Of a stretch of DNA of 64,000 nt, positions 10,513 to 21,428 are shown in pieces. The notes below the pieces were generated by a model, which saw only the letters and a list, made by a program, of their open reading frames with translations, searched no databases and was not told where the DNA came from. The translations under genes were made by a program, and so were the position numbers. Every line of letters starts with the position of its first letter. The stretch's first letter is position 1. The stretch comes from Mycoplasmopsis citelli (GTDB taxonomy: Bacteria; Bacillota_I; Bacilli_A; Mycoplasmatales; Metamycoplasmataceae): positions 682,001 through 746,000 of the forward strand of contig NZ_LR215036.1 of assembly GCF_900660645.1 (NCBI RefSeq), in the 5' to 3' direction.

Positions 10513-10631
10513 TCTTGAACATTAATTTGTTTCACTAATTCAAAATTAGATAAACTGTGATTAAGGAAACTTGTCATAGTTTATTTTTGAATGCTTTTAT
10601 TTTTCTGTCTTTAAAGTAAAATTAAAATACA

Positions 10632-13226
10632 ATGAGTAATATTAATAAAAGATTAGAAAAAATTATTCAAAATTCAGTTGACAAACTTCTTGAAAAAGGA
10701 TTTGGACGCTATTCAAAGTATGTTATCCAACAAAGAGCTCTTCCAGATGTTCGAGATGGTTTAAAACCAGTACAACGTAGAATTTTATATGCAATGCACT
10801 CACTTGGATTAACCAATGATAAAGCATATAAAAAATCAGCTCGGATTGTTGGAGATGTAATTGGTAAATACCACCCTCATGGAGATTCATCAGTTTATGA
10901 AGCAATGGTTAATATGGCTCAATGGTGAAAAATGAACATCCCTTTGCTTGATATGCATGGAAATGTCGGTTCTCTTGATGATGATCCAGCAGCTGCTATG
11001 CGTTATACCGAAGTGAAAATGGCTAAAATTGCTAATTATATTTTGGGTGATATTAAGAAAAATACCGTTAATTTTGTTCCTAATTTTGACGATTCAGAAA
11101 TTGAACCCGAAGTTCTTCCAAGCATTTTGCCGAATTTATTAATCAACGGAACTAAGGGAATTGCAATTGGAATGGCTACTGAAATGCCTCCACATAATTT
11201 AGGTGAAATTATTGATGCAGCAATTGCAAAAATTAAAAAACCTTCACTTACTTTTGATGAATTATCACAAATTGTGCAAGGACCTGATTTTCCTACTGGC
11301 GGAATTATTCATGGAAATAAAGGAATTTTGGAAGCACTTGATATAGGAAAAAATAATAAAGAAAAAATTCGTCTTTTTAGTCGTTATAATGTTTTTGTTA
11401 AAGGGAAAAATAAATTTATTGAAATTACTGAAATTCCATATGGAGTGATTAAATCCTCATTAGTATATGAAATTGAAAATTTAGCATCAAATGAGCAAAT
11501 TGATGGTTTTATTGAAGTTAAAGACCAATCAGATCGTAATGGAATTAGTATTTTAATTACTCTTGAAGCAGACGCAAATGAAAATAGTATTGTTTCCTAT
11601 TTATACCAAAAAACCAGTCTACAAGTATTTTATAACTACAATAATACCGTTATTTTAAATAACTCACCTATAACCGCTAATTTAATGCTTTTAATTGAAA
11701 GTTATATCGATCATGTTAAAGATATTAAAACTAAAACTTTACAATATGATCTAGCCAAAAATCAACTTCGTCTTGAACTGGTACTTGGGTTTATCAAAGT
11801 AAGCGAAATTACTGATCAAGTAATTAAAGTTATTCGAAAAGCTCAAGGTTCTAAAGCTGGAGTTATTAAAGATTTAATGGAATTTTTTGAATTTAGTTTA
11901 AACCAAGCTACTGCCATTGCAGAAATGAAACTTTATCGTTTAAGTAAAACTGATAAAGAAGAATTTTTAAAAGAAAAAGCTTTTTTAGAAGAGCAAATTT
12001 CTAAAATTAACTTACTATTAGAAGATTCTAAAGCATTCAATAAATTTATCATTAATGCATTATTAGAAATTAAAAAAGAATTTGCAACTGAGCGAAAAAC
12101 CACAATTTTAGCTGATGAATATGAATTTAACTACCAAAAAACCGATCTTATCAAAGCTGAGGAAGTTATTATCGGAATTTCAAAGCACGGATATTTAAAA
12201 CGCATTTCTCAACGAGTTGCTGATGCTAATGATTTTGCCAATTATGTTCTCAAAGAAGAAGATTATTTAATTCATTATGAAAAAGCTAATACTTTAAATC
12301 AGTTTTTAATAATCACTAATTTAGGTAATTATGCACTTATTCCAGTTTATCAAATTCAAGAATGCAAATGAAAAGACTTAGGAATGCATTTAAGTGATTT
12401 TGTTGATACTAAACCAAGTGAAGAAATTGTTTCTATTATTGAAGTTTCTAATTGAGAAAGCAATGTTTTTGTTGTTTTAGGAACCAAAGATGGAATGTTT
12501 AAAAAAACTCCTTTAAAACAATTTCAAGTTTCCCGTTTAAATAAAACTTATACTGCTATGACTCTTGCTCCAGGAGATTTAGTGGTTAATGCATGTTTAA
12601 GTAATGGAACTAAAGATATTATTATCATCACAAAAAATGGGCTTTCAAGTAAATATTCAGAAAATGAATTAGGACTTTATGGACCTAAAGCAAAAGGAAA
12701 CAAAGGGATATATCTTTCCCTAAGTGATACGGTCAATAATTTTACTATTGCTGGTAGTGATGATGTGATTACTTTCATTACTGATGATGGATTTTTAAAG
12801 AAAATGCGTTCAAAAAAAATCCCAATTGTTCCAAAAAACATTAAAGGAAAAGCTATTTTTAAAGATCATTTCAAAAATACTTCCTTTAATATTTCTGATA
12901 TTTACCCAACTCGAGATACTGATATGCTTTTGATTAAAAATCAAAGTGGAAACACTTTTTTAGATCCAATTAAAAAATATTCTTTTTCACAAGCAAATCC
13001 TGAATTAATTGAAATTACCGTTGATAATTTATATAAAGTAAAAATTAAGAAAAACTATCAAACTCAAGATTTAGAAATTCATTCCAAAGAACTTTTTGAT
13101 GCTAAAAACCTTGAGCAAGAACAAAAAGAATTTCGACTTACTGAATCTAATTTAGATAATTTAGAAAGTGATTTAGATAAGCTACTTGCAAAAGTTAATG
13201 AAACCCTAAGTAAAATTAAAAAATAA
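10632..13226 (+). CDS. parC: DNA topoisomerase IV subunit A
   Basis: With ParE it unlinks daughter chromosomes. 864 residues. The N-terminal breakage-reunion domain has [11 protein letters not shown] and catalytic Tyr125 in AAAMRYTE. The quinolone region reads [12 protein letters not shown], with Ser86 and Glu90 at the positions of E. coli ParC Ser80 and Glu84, so no classic resistance change is present. DSSVYEAM rather than DSAVYDTM marks it as ParC and not GyrA. Residues 98-99 are TGG then TGA, both Trp. The C-terminal domain is a beta-pinwheel with a Leu/Asp/Lys-rich tail. parE is not next to it in this window, which is unusual for Firmicutes. Confidence 0.94.
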
Positions 13227-13249
13227 AAACGTCCTTTAGGGGCGTTTTT
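13226..13249 (+). terminator. Terminator after parC
   Basis: Nine-base stem (AAAACGTCC/GGCGTTTT with one G-T pair), 5-base loop, T5 tail, beginning at the parC stop codon. Confidence 0.8.
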
Positions 13250-13255
13250 ATTAAA

Positions 13256-13332
13256 TGGGGCAAATGACGAGATTCGAACTCGCGCATGACGGGACCACAA
13301 CCCGCTGTGTTAACCGCTTCACCACATTTGCC
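13256..13332 (-). tRNA. tRNA-His (anticodon GTG)
   Basis: Full cloverleaf on the minus strand. The anticodon loop TTGTGGT sits on a CGGG/CCCG stem, the T-loop is TTCGAAT, and T8 is in place. The acceptor is best paired with an encoded extra G at -1 opposite C73, the identity mark of tRNA-His, and CCA is encoded at the 3' end. Convergent with parC. Confidence 0.95.
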
Positions 13333-13434
13333 AGTTGTAAGATTATTATACCACAAAGCAAAAATAATGAGAGAGATAATAAAATACATCAAGAATAAAT
13401 AATAAATTCTCTTTATTTAAATATTTATTAAATT

Positions 13435-14061
13435 TTATTTTTTTAATTTTTTTGTAAAAGCATCTAAAATTTCATTAACAGTTTTATTATGTTCAATAAA
13501 TCTGGAATAGAGAAAACTTATAGAATCATCATCCTTAAAATAGTTATAAAGTTTTTCTTTTAATAATTTTGTTTTAACCAAATTAAATTCTGTTCTCTTT
13601 CTACCTTTAGAATTTCTTCTCACACCAATGCAGTAAATTTTTCTAGGATCATCTGAAGCTATCGAATCTGATTTACTTAAGTTTAAAAATTTTTCAATAT
13701 CTTTATTAGCTTCTGGTACCTTATTTGGAATATTACTAAAAAAATAACTAGCAAAATTTTTTATTAAATTTGTTTTAGTATCTTTTAATTCAATACCAAA
13801 ATATTCTCTAAATTCGTTAAATCTTTCTCATCCTATTCATATGAATTTTCCTTCAGATTCACAAATGAATTCTTTAGAAATATCTTCTCTTTTACTAAAA
13901 GTTAATTTGTATAAAGAGTCTTTTCGAAATCTAGGTTCTAGATTATCTAATTTTTTTAAAGAAACATAGTATTTTAAATTTTTGTAATTAAATTTAAAAT
14001 AAACTGTTTTTATTTCTTTGTAATTCATATCATCAATTAGTTTTATTATGTTTATATTCAT
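13435..14061 (-). CDS. Unrecognised protein of the restriction-modification locus
   Basis: 208 residues, readable through TGA Trp codons (WIGWERFNEF near residue 75). It follows the endonuclease gene on the same strand with a 61-bp gap. The N-terminal ~70 residues look like alternating beta strands (VYFKFNYKNLKYYVSLKKL). The C-terminal half is helical and basic, with GVRRNSKGRKRTEF as its most charged segment. No catalytic motif was found. Its position suggests an accessory subunit, DNA-binding partner or separate cargo of the RM locus. I do not recognise the family. Confidence 0.75.
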
Positions 14062-14122
14062 ATTTTCCCCAATTTTCTATTATTTTTAATTTTAGCAAAC
14101 TTAAATTTATAATTATTCTTTT

Positions 14123-15043
14123 TTATTCATTTAATTTATCTTTGTAAAAATCAACAACAAATTTATGATCTCTATGTTTTTCTATTTGTTTAATATACAA
14201 ATTTTTTATCAATTCTTTTTTGTCACTATTAAATTTATAGTTTTTTCATTTTTCCATATTCCTTAAGCCCCTTTTTATTAAATCTTCAAAAGTTAATACT
14301 ATGGAATTATTTTTATATTTATCCTCTTTAATTTTTTTAGTTGTTGCAATCTTAATATTCTTTTCACTTAGAAAAGTGAAAAGTTTTTCATTTATTTTCT
14401 CATCTAAAGTAGCAAGGATAATTTCCTTTGCTCCTGTTCTTGACATTTCTTCAACAACCTCTTGTCAACGTTCTCTTAATGTAGTTTTAGCGCTAATTAT
14501 AATTATGTTTGTTTTATCAATATTAAATTCAATTACACCTGGTAAAACTAAATCAATCATTTTACCCATTTCTTTTTTTGTAAATCGATCTATGGTGAGA
14601 ATCCCTTGGCTTTCAAATTTAATTTCAGCCCCCATTAATAACAATTCAATAATAGATTCAAATTCTTTGCCGGCTCTACTTCTTCTACTTTGTGTATTAG
14701 AGAGAATTAGTTCATAAATATAATCACTATATTCGTTAAGAAAATTAGTTATTGCTTCATTTGGAAATAATGAGTTAGCGTATTTTTGATTAATTAAAAC
14801 ATTAAACATTTTTATGTTAAATTTCTTTTCAGTATTAAGAAAATCTTTTCAACAACTAGATCTTAAATTTTCTACAATTTCACTAGCATTTTCTTTAAAA
14901 AAACGTCTAGTTTTTTTATCATATCCTAGATTGACGAAATTTTTATAAGCTAAATCAAAAGGTGCATCAAAAAATTTATTTCGTTCCATTTTGATGATTT
15001 TTTTATAATCTTGTAATTTTGTTGTCTTCAATTTAAACCTCAT
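14123..15043 (-). CDS. Type II restriction endonuclease, EcoRII/SsoII/PspGI-like
   Basis: 306 residues. The core matches the EcoRII catalytic domain pattern: SRRSRAGKEFE (residues ~119-129), then Asp164 in DLVLPGVIEF, and Lys186 in ISAKTTLRERWQEVVEE, the PD-(D/E)XK nuclease centre followed by the conserved R-W-x-Q-V helix. Family members cut CCNGG or CCWGG; which site applies here cannot be read from the sequence. It is transcribed divergently from the C5 methyltransferase, with 92 bp between starts. There is no clear Shine-Dalgarno site before ATG 15043, so expression may be low or the mRNA leader short. A TGA Trp lies at residue 65. Confidence 0.85.
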
Positions 15044-15085
15044 TTTAAAATTTAGTGTAAAATTATTTTGTATTAGGTTATATAT

Positions 15086-15100
15086 AGGACATATTGTCCT
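15086..15100. promoter_or_regulatory. Operator-like inverted repeat between RM genes
   Basis: AGGACATATTGTCCT has perfect 6-bp arms around TAT. It lies midway between the divergent endonuclease and methyltransferase starts. From memory, the M.SsoII control site is AGGACAAATTGTCCT, one base different. The HTH at the N-terminus of the neighbouring methyltransferase is the natural ligand. Confidence 0.75.
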
Positions 15101-15135
15101 TTATTTATGCCATTTTTATCATATCGGAGGTAAAA

Positions 15136-16296
15136 ATGTCCAATTTAACGCAAAATTCAATTTATTTAATATCTGAGCAAATTAAAAATAAAAGACTTAA
15201 ACTTAATATGACTCAAAAAGAACTTGCTGATGCAGTTGGCATGTCAAAATATGGCGATAGAACAATTCGAAGATGAGAGAGAGGCGAATCTAAACCTTCA
15301 TATTTAGAACTAAAACAAATATTGAATTTTCCTGAAATAGCTCCCTTTCCTAATAATGAAAGTGCAAAATTTTCCATGATTGACTTATTTTCAGGAATAG
15401 GCGGAACACGATTAGGGTTTCATTTAACCAAGCAAACAAAAGTTGTTTTTAGTAGTGAAATCGATAAGTTTGCCATTAAAACTTATCGTTCTAACTTTGG
15501 AGATACTCCGGATGGAGATATTACTAAAATTGATAGCAAAAATATTCCAAATCACGATATTTTAGTCGGGGGTTTTCCTTGTCAAGCTTTTTCACAAGCT
15601 GGTAAAAAATTAGGATTTGAGGACTCAAGAGGAACTTTGTTTTTTGAAATTGCACGAATTCTCTCAGATAAAAAACCAAAATGTTTTTTACTTGAAAATG
15701 TCAGAAATTTAATCTCACATGATAAGGGGAAAACTTTTAAAACTATTTTAAATATACTTGAATCATTAAATTATCGTGTTTATTACTCTCTTTTAAAAGC
15801 AAAAGATTTTGGTGTTCCACAAAATAGAGAAAGAATTTATATTGTTGGATTTCATAAAAATAAAGTTAAAAATTATGAAAAATTTAATTTTCCAAGAACT
15901 TCTAAAAAGAAAATAAAACTTGGTGATATTTTAGAAAAAAATGTAAGTGACAAATACACAATTTCTGATCTTTTATGAAAAGGGCATCAAAAAAGAAAAA
16001 TCGAAAACAAGAAAAAAGGTAACGGATTTGGCTATTCAATATTTAATGAAGATAGTCCTTACACAAATACTATTTCAGCTCGTTATTATAAAGATGGTAG
16101 CGAAATTTTAATTCAACAAAAAGATAAAAATCCTCGTAAACTAACACCAAGAGAAGCAGCTCGACTTCAAGGTTTCCCTGAAGAATTTATAATTCCTGTA
16201 AGTAATACACAAAGTTATAAGCAATTCGGAAATTCTGTAGCTGTACCAGTAATTAATGCAATTGCAAAAGAAATATTAAAAATTTTAAATAAGTAA
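15136..16296 (+). CDS. C5-cytosine DNA methyltransferase with N-terminal HTH regulator
   Basis: 386 residues. Residues ~8-60 form an XRE-like helix-turn-helix ([17 protein letters not shown]…[12 protein letters not shown]). The methyltransferase core follows: motif I DLFSGIGG (84-90), motif [12 protein letters not shown] with catalytic Cys149, motif VI ENV, motif [15 protein letters not shown] and motif [10 protein letters not shown]. The target-recognition region lies near [18 protein letters not shown]. The start is fixed by GGAGG 5 bases before ATG 15136; an open frame starting at 15094 is longer but lacks a ribosome site. HTH-fused C5 methyltransferases (M.SsoII, M.EcoRII type) methylate DNA and repress their own gene while activating or timing the nuclease. 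Expected to act the same way here. Confidence 0.93.
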
Positions 16297-16309
16297 AGAG
16301 ATAAAAAAT

Positions 16310-16340
16310 AATCAAATCATGCAATCTTTGCTTGATTTTT
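16310..16340. terminator. Terminator between convergent genes
   Basis: AATCAA/TTGATT outer arms with an inner GCAA/TTGC stem, then a T-rich run, between the methyltransferase stop and the stop of the minus-strand RNA methylase. Confidence 0.5.
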
Positions 16341-16345
16341 ATTCT

Positions 16346-17671
16346 TTATTTTAAACTAATATTTTTTAAGAAAACTAAAGTTTCAATATGATGAGTATTA
16401 GGAAACATATCAAAAGGTATTATTTGATTAATTTCATAACCATTAACAATAAATTCTTTTAAATCTCTTGTTAGTGTTCGTGGATCGCATGACAGATAAA
16501 TTACTTCCGAAATATTTTTCTTAACAATTCAATTTATTACTTTAATATCTAACCCTGCACGTGGTGGATCAATTATTAAAGTACTGTTTTTTGTAGATAT
16601 TAGTTTTTGATTAATAATATTTTCAACCTTACCATCAAAATAAAATACATTATTAACTTGATTAAGTTTTGCGTTACTTTGTGCATACTTAATTGACTTT
16701 TGATTTATTTCAATTCCAATTAATTGGTTAAAATATAAATTAAAAATTTGCGAAAAAACACCCACTCCACAATAAGCATCAATTAAAGTTTTATTTTGAT
16801 GATTTTTTATTAAATATTTTTCAATATTGATTAAGATTTTTTCAAAAACATTTAAATTAACTTGAAAAAAATTATCTGTATCTAAATTAAATTTCTTATT
16901 AAATAAGCTAATTGTAAAATCTTCTTTTTTAAAAATTTGTTTACTAATATTTTTCTTTTCTACACATAATTGAACAATAAAAGGATTTTCATTTAATAAA
17001 TTAATAAGCTTATTTGGTAAATCATAATCTGAATGTAAACTAAATAATATTTGGACTTGATTATTTCCATTTATCCTAAAAGTAATTTCTTTAATAAATT
17101 TAACCTTATCAGGTTTGTTTTGATAAATTAAATTAAGTTTTTCTAAAACAAAACTTAAAATATCATTTAACTTAATTTTATTAAGTGAAAAATCACTAAC
17201 TTTCACTAAAGTTTTGCTTTTATTTAAATATTCGCCATAAAAAACTTTTTGATTTTCTATTAATAAACTATACCTAGCTTTATTTCGATAGTGTAAAACA
17301 TCATGGCTAGCAATAATTGGCTGAATTATTTTTTGATCAATATTTAAGTTTCTAGTTAATAATTTGTTTAAATAATGCTCTTTTCACTTTAATTGTTCTG
17401 AGTATTGTAAGTTTATTAAAGATGCAGAATTTGTGGATATATGATTTTTATTTCGATACAAACTTTGCTTAATTCAACTTTCAACAACACCATATCCATA
17501 ATTAGAATAAATCTTGGTAATTTTAATAATTGCTTCTTCACTAGGGAAAAAATTAGGCACAAAAATGCGTTTTCCTTGATATATTGCTACCCCATATCCT
17601 TCATAGCTTAACTCAATACAATTGCTTTTAAATTTAACTTCAGCACACATAAAGTAGCTCGATTCTACCAT
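16346..17671 (-). CDS. 23S rRNA (uracil-5-)-methyltransferase, RlmD/TrmA family
   Basis: 441 residues. A TRAM-like N-terminus ([20 protein letters not shown]) is followed by the SAM-binding core: [11 protein letters not shown] (motif I), IDPPRAGLD, and [12 protein letters not shown] with the catalytic Cys. Makes m5U in 23S rRNA or tRNA; the exact target cannot be told from sequence. Four closely spaced Cys for an Fe-S cluster, as in E. coli RlmD, are not evident at the N-terminus. The start overlaps the 3' end of rsmD by 38 bases, so they are translationally coupled. Confidence 0.88.
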
Positions 17672-18176
17672 GATGTTTTTGCTTATAAATTTTCATATTT
17701 GAAGGAATAACTATTTCTTTATACATGTCTGTTTCGATAATAATTTCTCCATCTTCATTTAAAAGATTTTTATCAGCAATTAAATTTAGGCTATCATTTA
17801 CCAAATCTACATTTTTAAAAGGGGCATCAATAAATATAAAATCAAACTTTTCAGAACTTTTTTGAAGGTATTCAAGAGCATTAATATTAAGTGCTTTGAT
17901 ATTTTTAGTTTTAAGTAAATTTAAATTATTTAAAATAACTGTAAAAACACTCCTGTTTTTCTCTATTGCTACAATTTCTGAAGCTCCTCGACTTTCTGCT
18001 TCAATGCTTCAAGCTCCACTACCAGAAAATAAATCTAAACATTTTGCACCTTGAATTTTAAAATGCAAACTTCCAAAAACTGCTTCACGGACTTTTTCAG
18101 TAGTTGCTCGTGTTAATTCTTTTTGAGGTTGATTAATTTTTTTATTTTTGTAAATTCCTGAAATAATTCTTAACAT
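17634..18176 (-). CDS. rsmD: 16S rRNA (guanine-N2)-methyltransferase RsmD
   Basis: Makes m2G966 in 16S rRNA. 180 residues. Begins MLRIISGIYKNKKI, then RATTEKVREAVFG, SAM motif CLDLFSGSG, and ESRGASEIVAIEK. The catalytic motif is FIFIDAPF where most members have DPPY or DPPF, a change of the second residue from Pro to Ala. A TGA Trp lies just before the stop (YVCWS). First gene of a two-gene operon with the m5U methylase. Confidence 0.92.
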
Positions 18177-18191
18177 TTTACTCCTTTTTAA

Positions 18192-18216
18192 AAAATAGCA
18201 CCTTAAGTGCTATTTT
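18192..18216 (-). terminator. Terminator after the DJ-1 gene
   Basis: Ten-base perfect stem AAAATAGCAC/GTGCTATTTT with 5-base loop, overlapping the DJ-1 stop codon and separating it from rsmD. Confidence 0.75.
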
Positions 18217-18761
18217 GTGGTTCTCATAGCTAAATGAACTTTTTCTAAAGCTTTTTGACCGTAAAAATGTTCAACTAATTCATATCCAAGCTGCATTCCA
18301 GCATCTGCACATCGAGCAGTGATAAGTTTTTTATCTTTTAATAAATTAGTCACATAATCTGGCTTATAATTTAAACTTCTTAATTCTTCAGATCATTGAC
18401 TTGGATATCCTGAATAGGGGGTATTTTGATCAATTAAATTGTGTTCTCTAAGAGTATTAGGAGCATCACAAATAGCAGCAATAGGTCCTTTAAATGTAGA
18501 AATAAGTTTTAAGGCTTCTTCATTACTTCTTAAAAGTTGAGCTGCATATCCTCCAGGAATAAAGAGTAAATCATAATCATCTAAATTAACTAGATTTTTA
18601 ATATTAGTAATTTCAAAAAGTCCATACTGACTTTTGATACTTTTCAAACTTGGGTGATAATAATCAATTTCAAGTTTTTCATCGGCTCTTCTTAAACATG
18701 AAAGTGGGTTGGTTAATTCAATATCATTAAATCTATTTTCTAAAACAACTAAAATTTTCAT
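18210..18761 (-). CDS. DJ-1/PfpI family protein
   Basis: 183 residues. Class I glutamine-amidotransferase-like fold: LLFIPGGYAAQLL, and the nucleophile-elbow Cys in PIAAICDAPNTL. Later CADAGMQLGYELVEHFYG. Family members act as glyoxalases, deglycases or chaperone-like redox sensors; which applies here is unknown. ATG overlaps the stop of the upstream membrane protein by one base (TAATG), so translation is coupled. Confidence 0.88.
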
Positions 18762-19657
18762 TATTTTTTCCTTCTAATTATTCCTCTTCAAAGTAAGAAT
18801 AAAAATAACGCAAACGGCAAGACATAAACAAGAATAAAAATAATAATATATGTGTTTCTTCAAGCTTTATTTAAACTTTTTTTTGCTTGGTCTGCTTCAG
18901 TTATAAATTGGGCTGAATCATGGACAATTAGTGATTTAACATCAAAAATTCTGCTTCGATTATATAAATTTAAATATAAATAAAGAATGGTTATTAAAAT
19001 AACAATAACTAATCCAATAATTAAAACTGCATTAGTATTCCCAAATCATGATGTAAACATTTTTTTAAAATTAATAGTAAATTCAATCCTAAATGAACTT
19101 TCTGGAGAGGTTTTAAATTCTCATAATCCTGCTCGATTTAACAAGAATAGAAAAAGTAAATTTAAAGCAAAAAAAGTCATAAAGAAAACATACAATCAAG
19201 TATAAGTAACTACTCTTTTTGATAAGGATTTATATAAGTCCGCAAAAACTGTGCTAGCAGCAATATCTCCTATTACAACATTTTCTCGATATCTTTTTTC
19301 TATATTTTTAAAATCTTTAATTCTAATAAGCTTTTTAAAAAGCATATAAACACTTAAAACAAAAGCAATTCCAATGAGTATTCAATTAAAAATTCCAGAA
19401 GAAGGTTCAATTCTAGTATTGATTAAATAATTGCTTAAAGCACTAGCTAATGTGGCTAAAATAATTAAAATTCAAAAAATTGCTGTTATTTTTAAAATTC
19501 TTTTTTCTTTTTGAATCACCTTATAGGTAACAGGTGAAAGGGTTTGTTGAGGATCTTGATATTTGTTAATAATTTTTTCTTGCTCATTTATATGTTTTTG
19601 CAACTCATTGCTTGAATACATTTCAACAGTATCATTAGAATTTTTAGGCTGAAACAT
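18761..19657 (-). CDS. Membrane protein of unknown function (four TM segments)
   Basis: 298 residues. A cytosolic, Gln/Glu/Lys-rich N-terminus (~60 residues) is followed by about four hydrophobic segments: FWILIILATLASALSNYLI, FNWILIGIAFVLSVYML, a pair around residues 150-240, and the last near the C-terminus (IIIFILVYVLPFALFLFLLW). It ends in a basic RRKK. Part of a cluster with the next membrane protein upstream and DJ-1 downstream, gaps of 10 and -1 bases. No family recognised. Confidence 0.8.
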
Positions 19658-19667
19658 ATTTTTTAGA

Positions 19668-20813
19668 TTAATTATTTTCCTTGTTTTCTGTAGATTGAAC
19701 GCTTTGATTTAAATGAGCTAAAACACTATCTAATATATCTTTTGAAAATCCGCTATCTTTACCAAGCTGTTTATCAACTGAGGTTCCAATTCAAGCAATA
19801 ACATCTTTTTTAGCATCATCATTGAGTAATCCTACTGAATCTGAAACTAGCTTTAATTCTGAAGATAAATCACCATTTTTAAGTTGATTATCTAATTGTT
19901 TATTAACTTCTTTAATTAAAATTTCTTTTTTAGCCTGTTCATTATTTGATTCAACGGCTTTTTTATATTCTGCGTTGTTTTTAATTAATTCTTCTTCGGC
20001 TTTTTTAATTTCTGGTGAATATGAACTGGTAAGTTCACTAACAGTTTTTCCTTCTGTAATTTTAGTTTTGGCTAAAATTTCAAGCGATTCTTTTCTTGAA
20101 TCAGGATCATTAAGTAAATTAGCAAGTGGTTTAACAACATCTTCTTGAATTTGTTCTTTTTCTTCTTTAGTTAATTTACTGTAATCTTTATTTAAAGCTT
20201 CTGTAATTTTAGGATCAGTTACTAATTTTGATAATTTAGAAATATTTTTGAGTTGACTTAAGAAAATTGAAGGATTTTCACTTTGAAAAAAAGTCATAAA
20301 CCCTATGCTAAATCTACTAAATCCGTCATTTTGTTTGTTTTTGGTTTGTAATGAAGCTGAAAGTGCAACTGCAGGAAGTACCATTAAGCTTCCAGTTCCA
20401 ACTCCATATAAAACTCTTTTTCAAATTTTTGATTTTCTTGCATTTCTTAATACTTTAAATTTAGCAAGACAAATAATGGTAAAAATAATAAATGAAATAC
20501 TATAAAGAGCAAAAAACACTGCTAAAGAAAAGTATATTGGAGCAAAATGTAATATTCTTTCAACTGCTTCTTGATAATCTTTATCCACATTTTTAAGGAA
20601 TGTTTGTAAAATTGATGCTGAAATAGGTGCAGCGGCCATTCCAATAATCAAAGATATTCCAACAGTAATTAGGAATTTTCAGCGATAAAAAAATCCTCCA
20701 ATAATTCCTGTTAAAATAATCCATAATGATGCACTTGCAAGAATACCAATTCCGGCACCACCATTTAAAAAGTTAATAATCTGATCTAAGATCTTAGTTC
20801 CTTGTTCATTCAT
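19668..20813 (-). CDS. Membrane protein with long charged C-terminal domain
   Basis: 381 residues. Four hydrophobic segments in the first ~150 residues (including LASASLWIILTGIIGGFFY and IYFSLAVFFALYSISFIIF), then a ~220-residue Lys/Glu/Ser-rich region with coiled-coil character and no Cys. TGA Trp codons at three places. It starts 2 bases after the def stop, so it belongs to the def transcript. A consensus DnaA box sequence (TTATCCACA) inside the gene is taken as chance. No family recognised. Confidence 0.8.
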
Positions 20814-20815
20814 GT

Positions 20816-21373
20816 TTAAATTAAAATTGTTCTCCTATTTGGTTTTTTTCATGGATCTTTTTTATTGATTCGATCAATAAAAAGTTTTCCTTGAAGATGA
20901 TCTAACTCATGTTGAAAAATAATAGCTAAATATCCCGTTAAATCAAAGGTATAAATGCCTTGTTTGGTGTAACTATAAGCTTGGACTGTGATTTTGTTGC
21001 TTCGAGGTACATAACCTTCTTGATTTGGTCACTCTTCAGGAACTGATAAGCATCCTTCTCCTTGAGATAAAGCAACTAATTGATCGCTTTTACGCACAAT
21101 TTTAGGATTAAATAAAACATCTTTAAAAACTGCATTTCCATTTTTGTCTGGTAAATAAACATAAAAAACGTTTTTTAAAACTCCATATTGCACCGCTGCA
21201 ACTCCAACCCCAGCTCTAAATTCACTTCCTTCTTTTTGAGAATCGTCAATGTGATAAATCATTTTTTCTGCTAATTGAATATCTTCTTCACTTAATGGAA
21301 GTGGTACATCAATTGATTTTTTACGCAAAACTTCATCAGGCAAATTGACAATTTTTACATCAAATTTTTTCAT
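20816..21373 (-). CDS. def: Peptide deformylase
   Basis: Removes the formyl group from new proteins. 185 residues. All three metal-site motifs are present: GVGVAAVQYG (GxGxAAxQ), EGCLSVPE (metal Cys) and QHELDHLQG (two metal His and catalytic Glu). A TGA Trp follows the second motif. It is the first gene downstream of a terminator and leads into the two membrane proteins and DJ-1. Confidence 0.96.
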
Positions 21374-21392
21374 ATGTTTAATTTTACTAAAA

Positions 21393-21410
21393 AAGGGATT
21401 TTTATCCCTT
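21393..21410 (-). terminator. Terminator after the sulfoxide reductase gene
   Basis: AAGGGAT/ATCCCTT stem with a 4-base loop; on the minus strand it is followed by a T-run. It ends the long 28.4-21.4 kb minus-strand operon. Confidence 0.75.
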
Positions 21411-21428
21411 AGTTTCTGATTTATTTTG

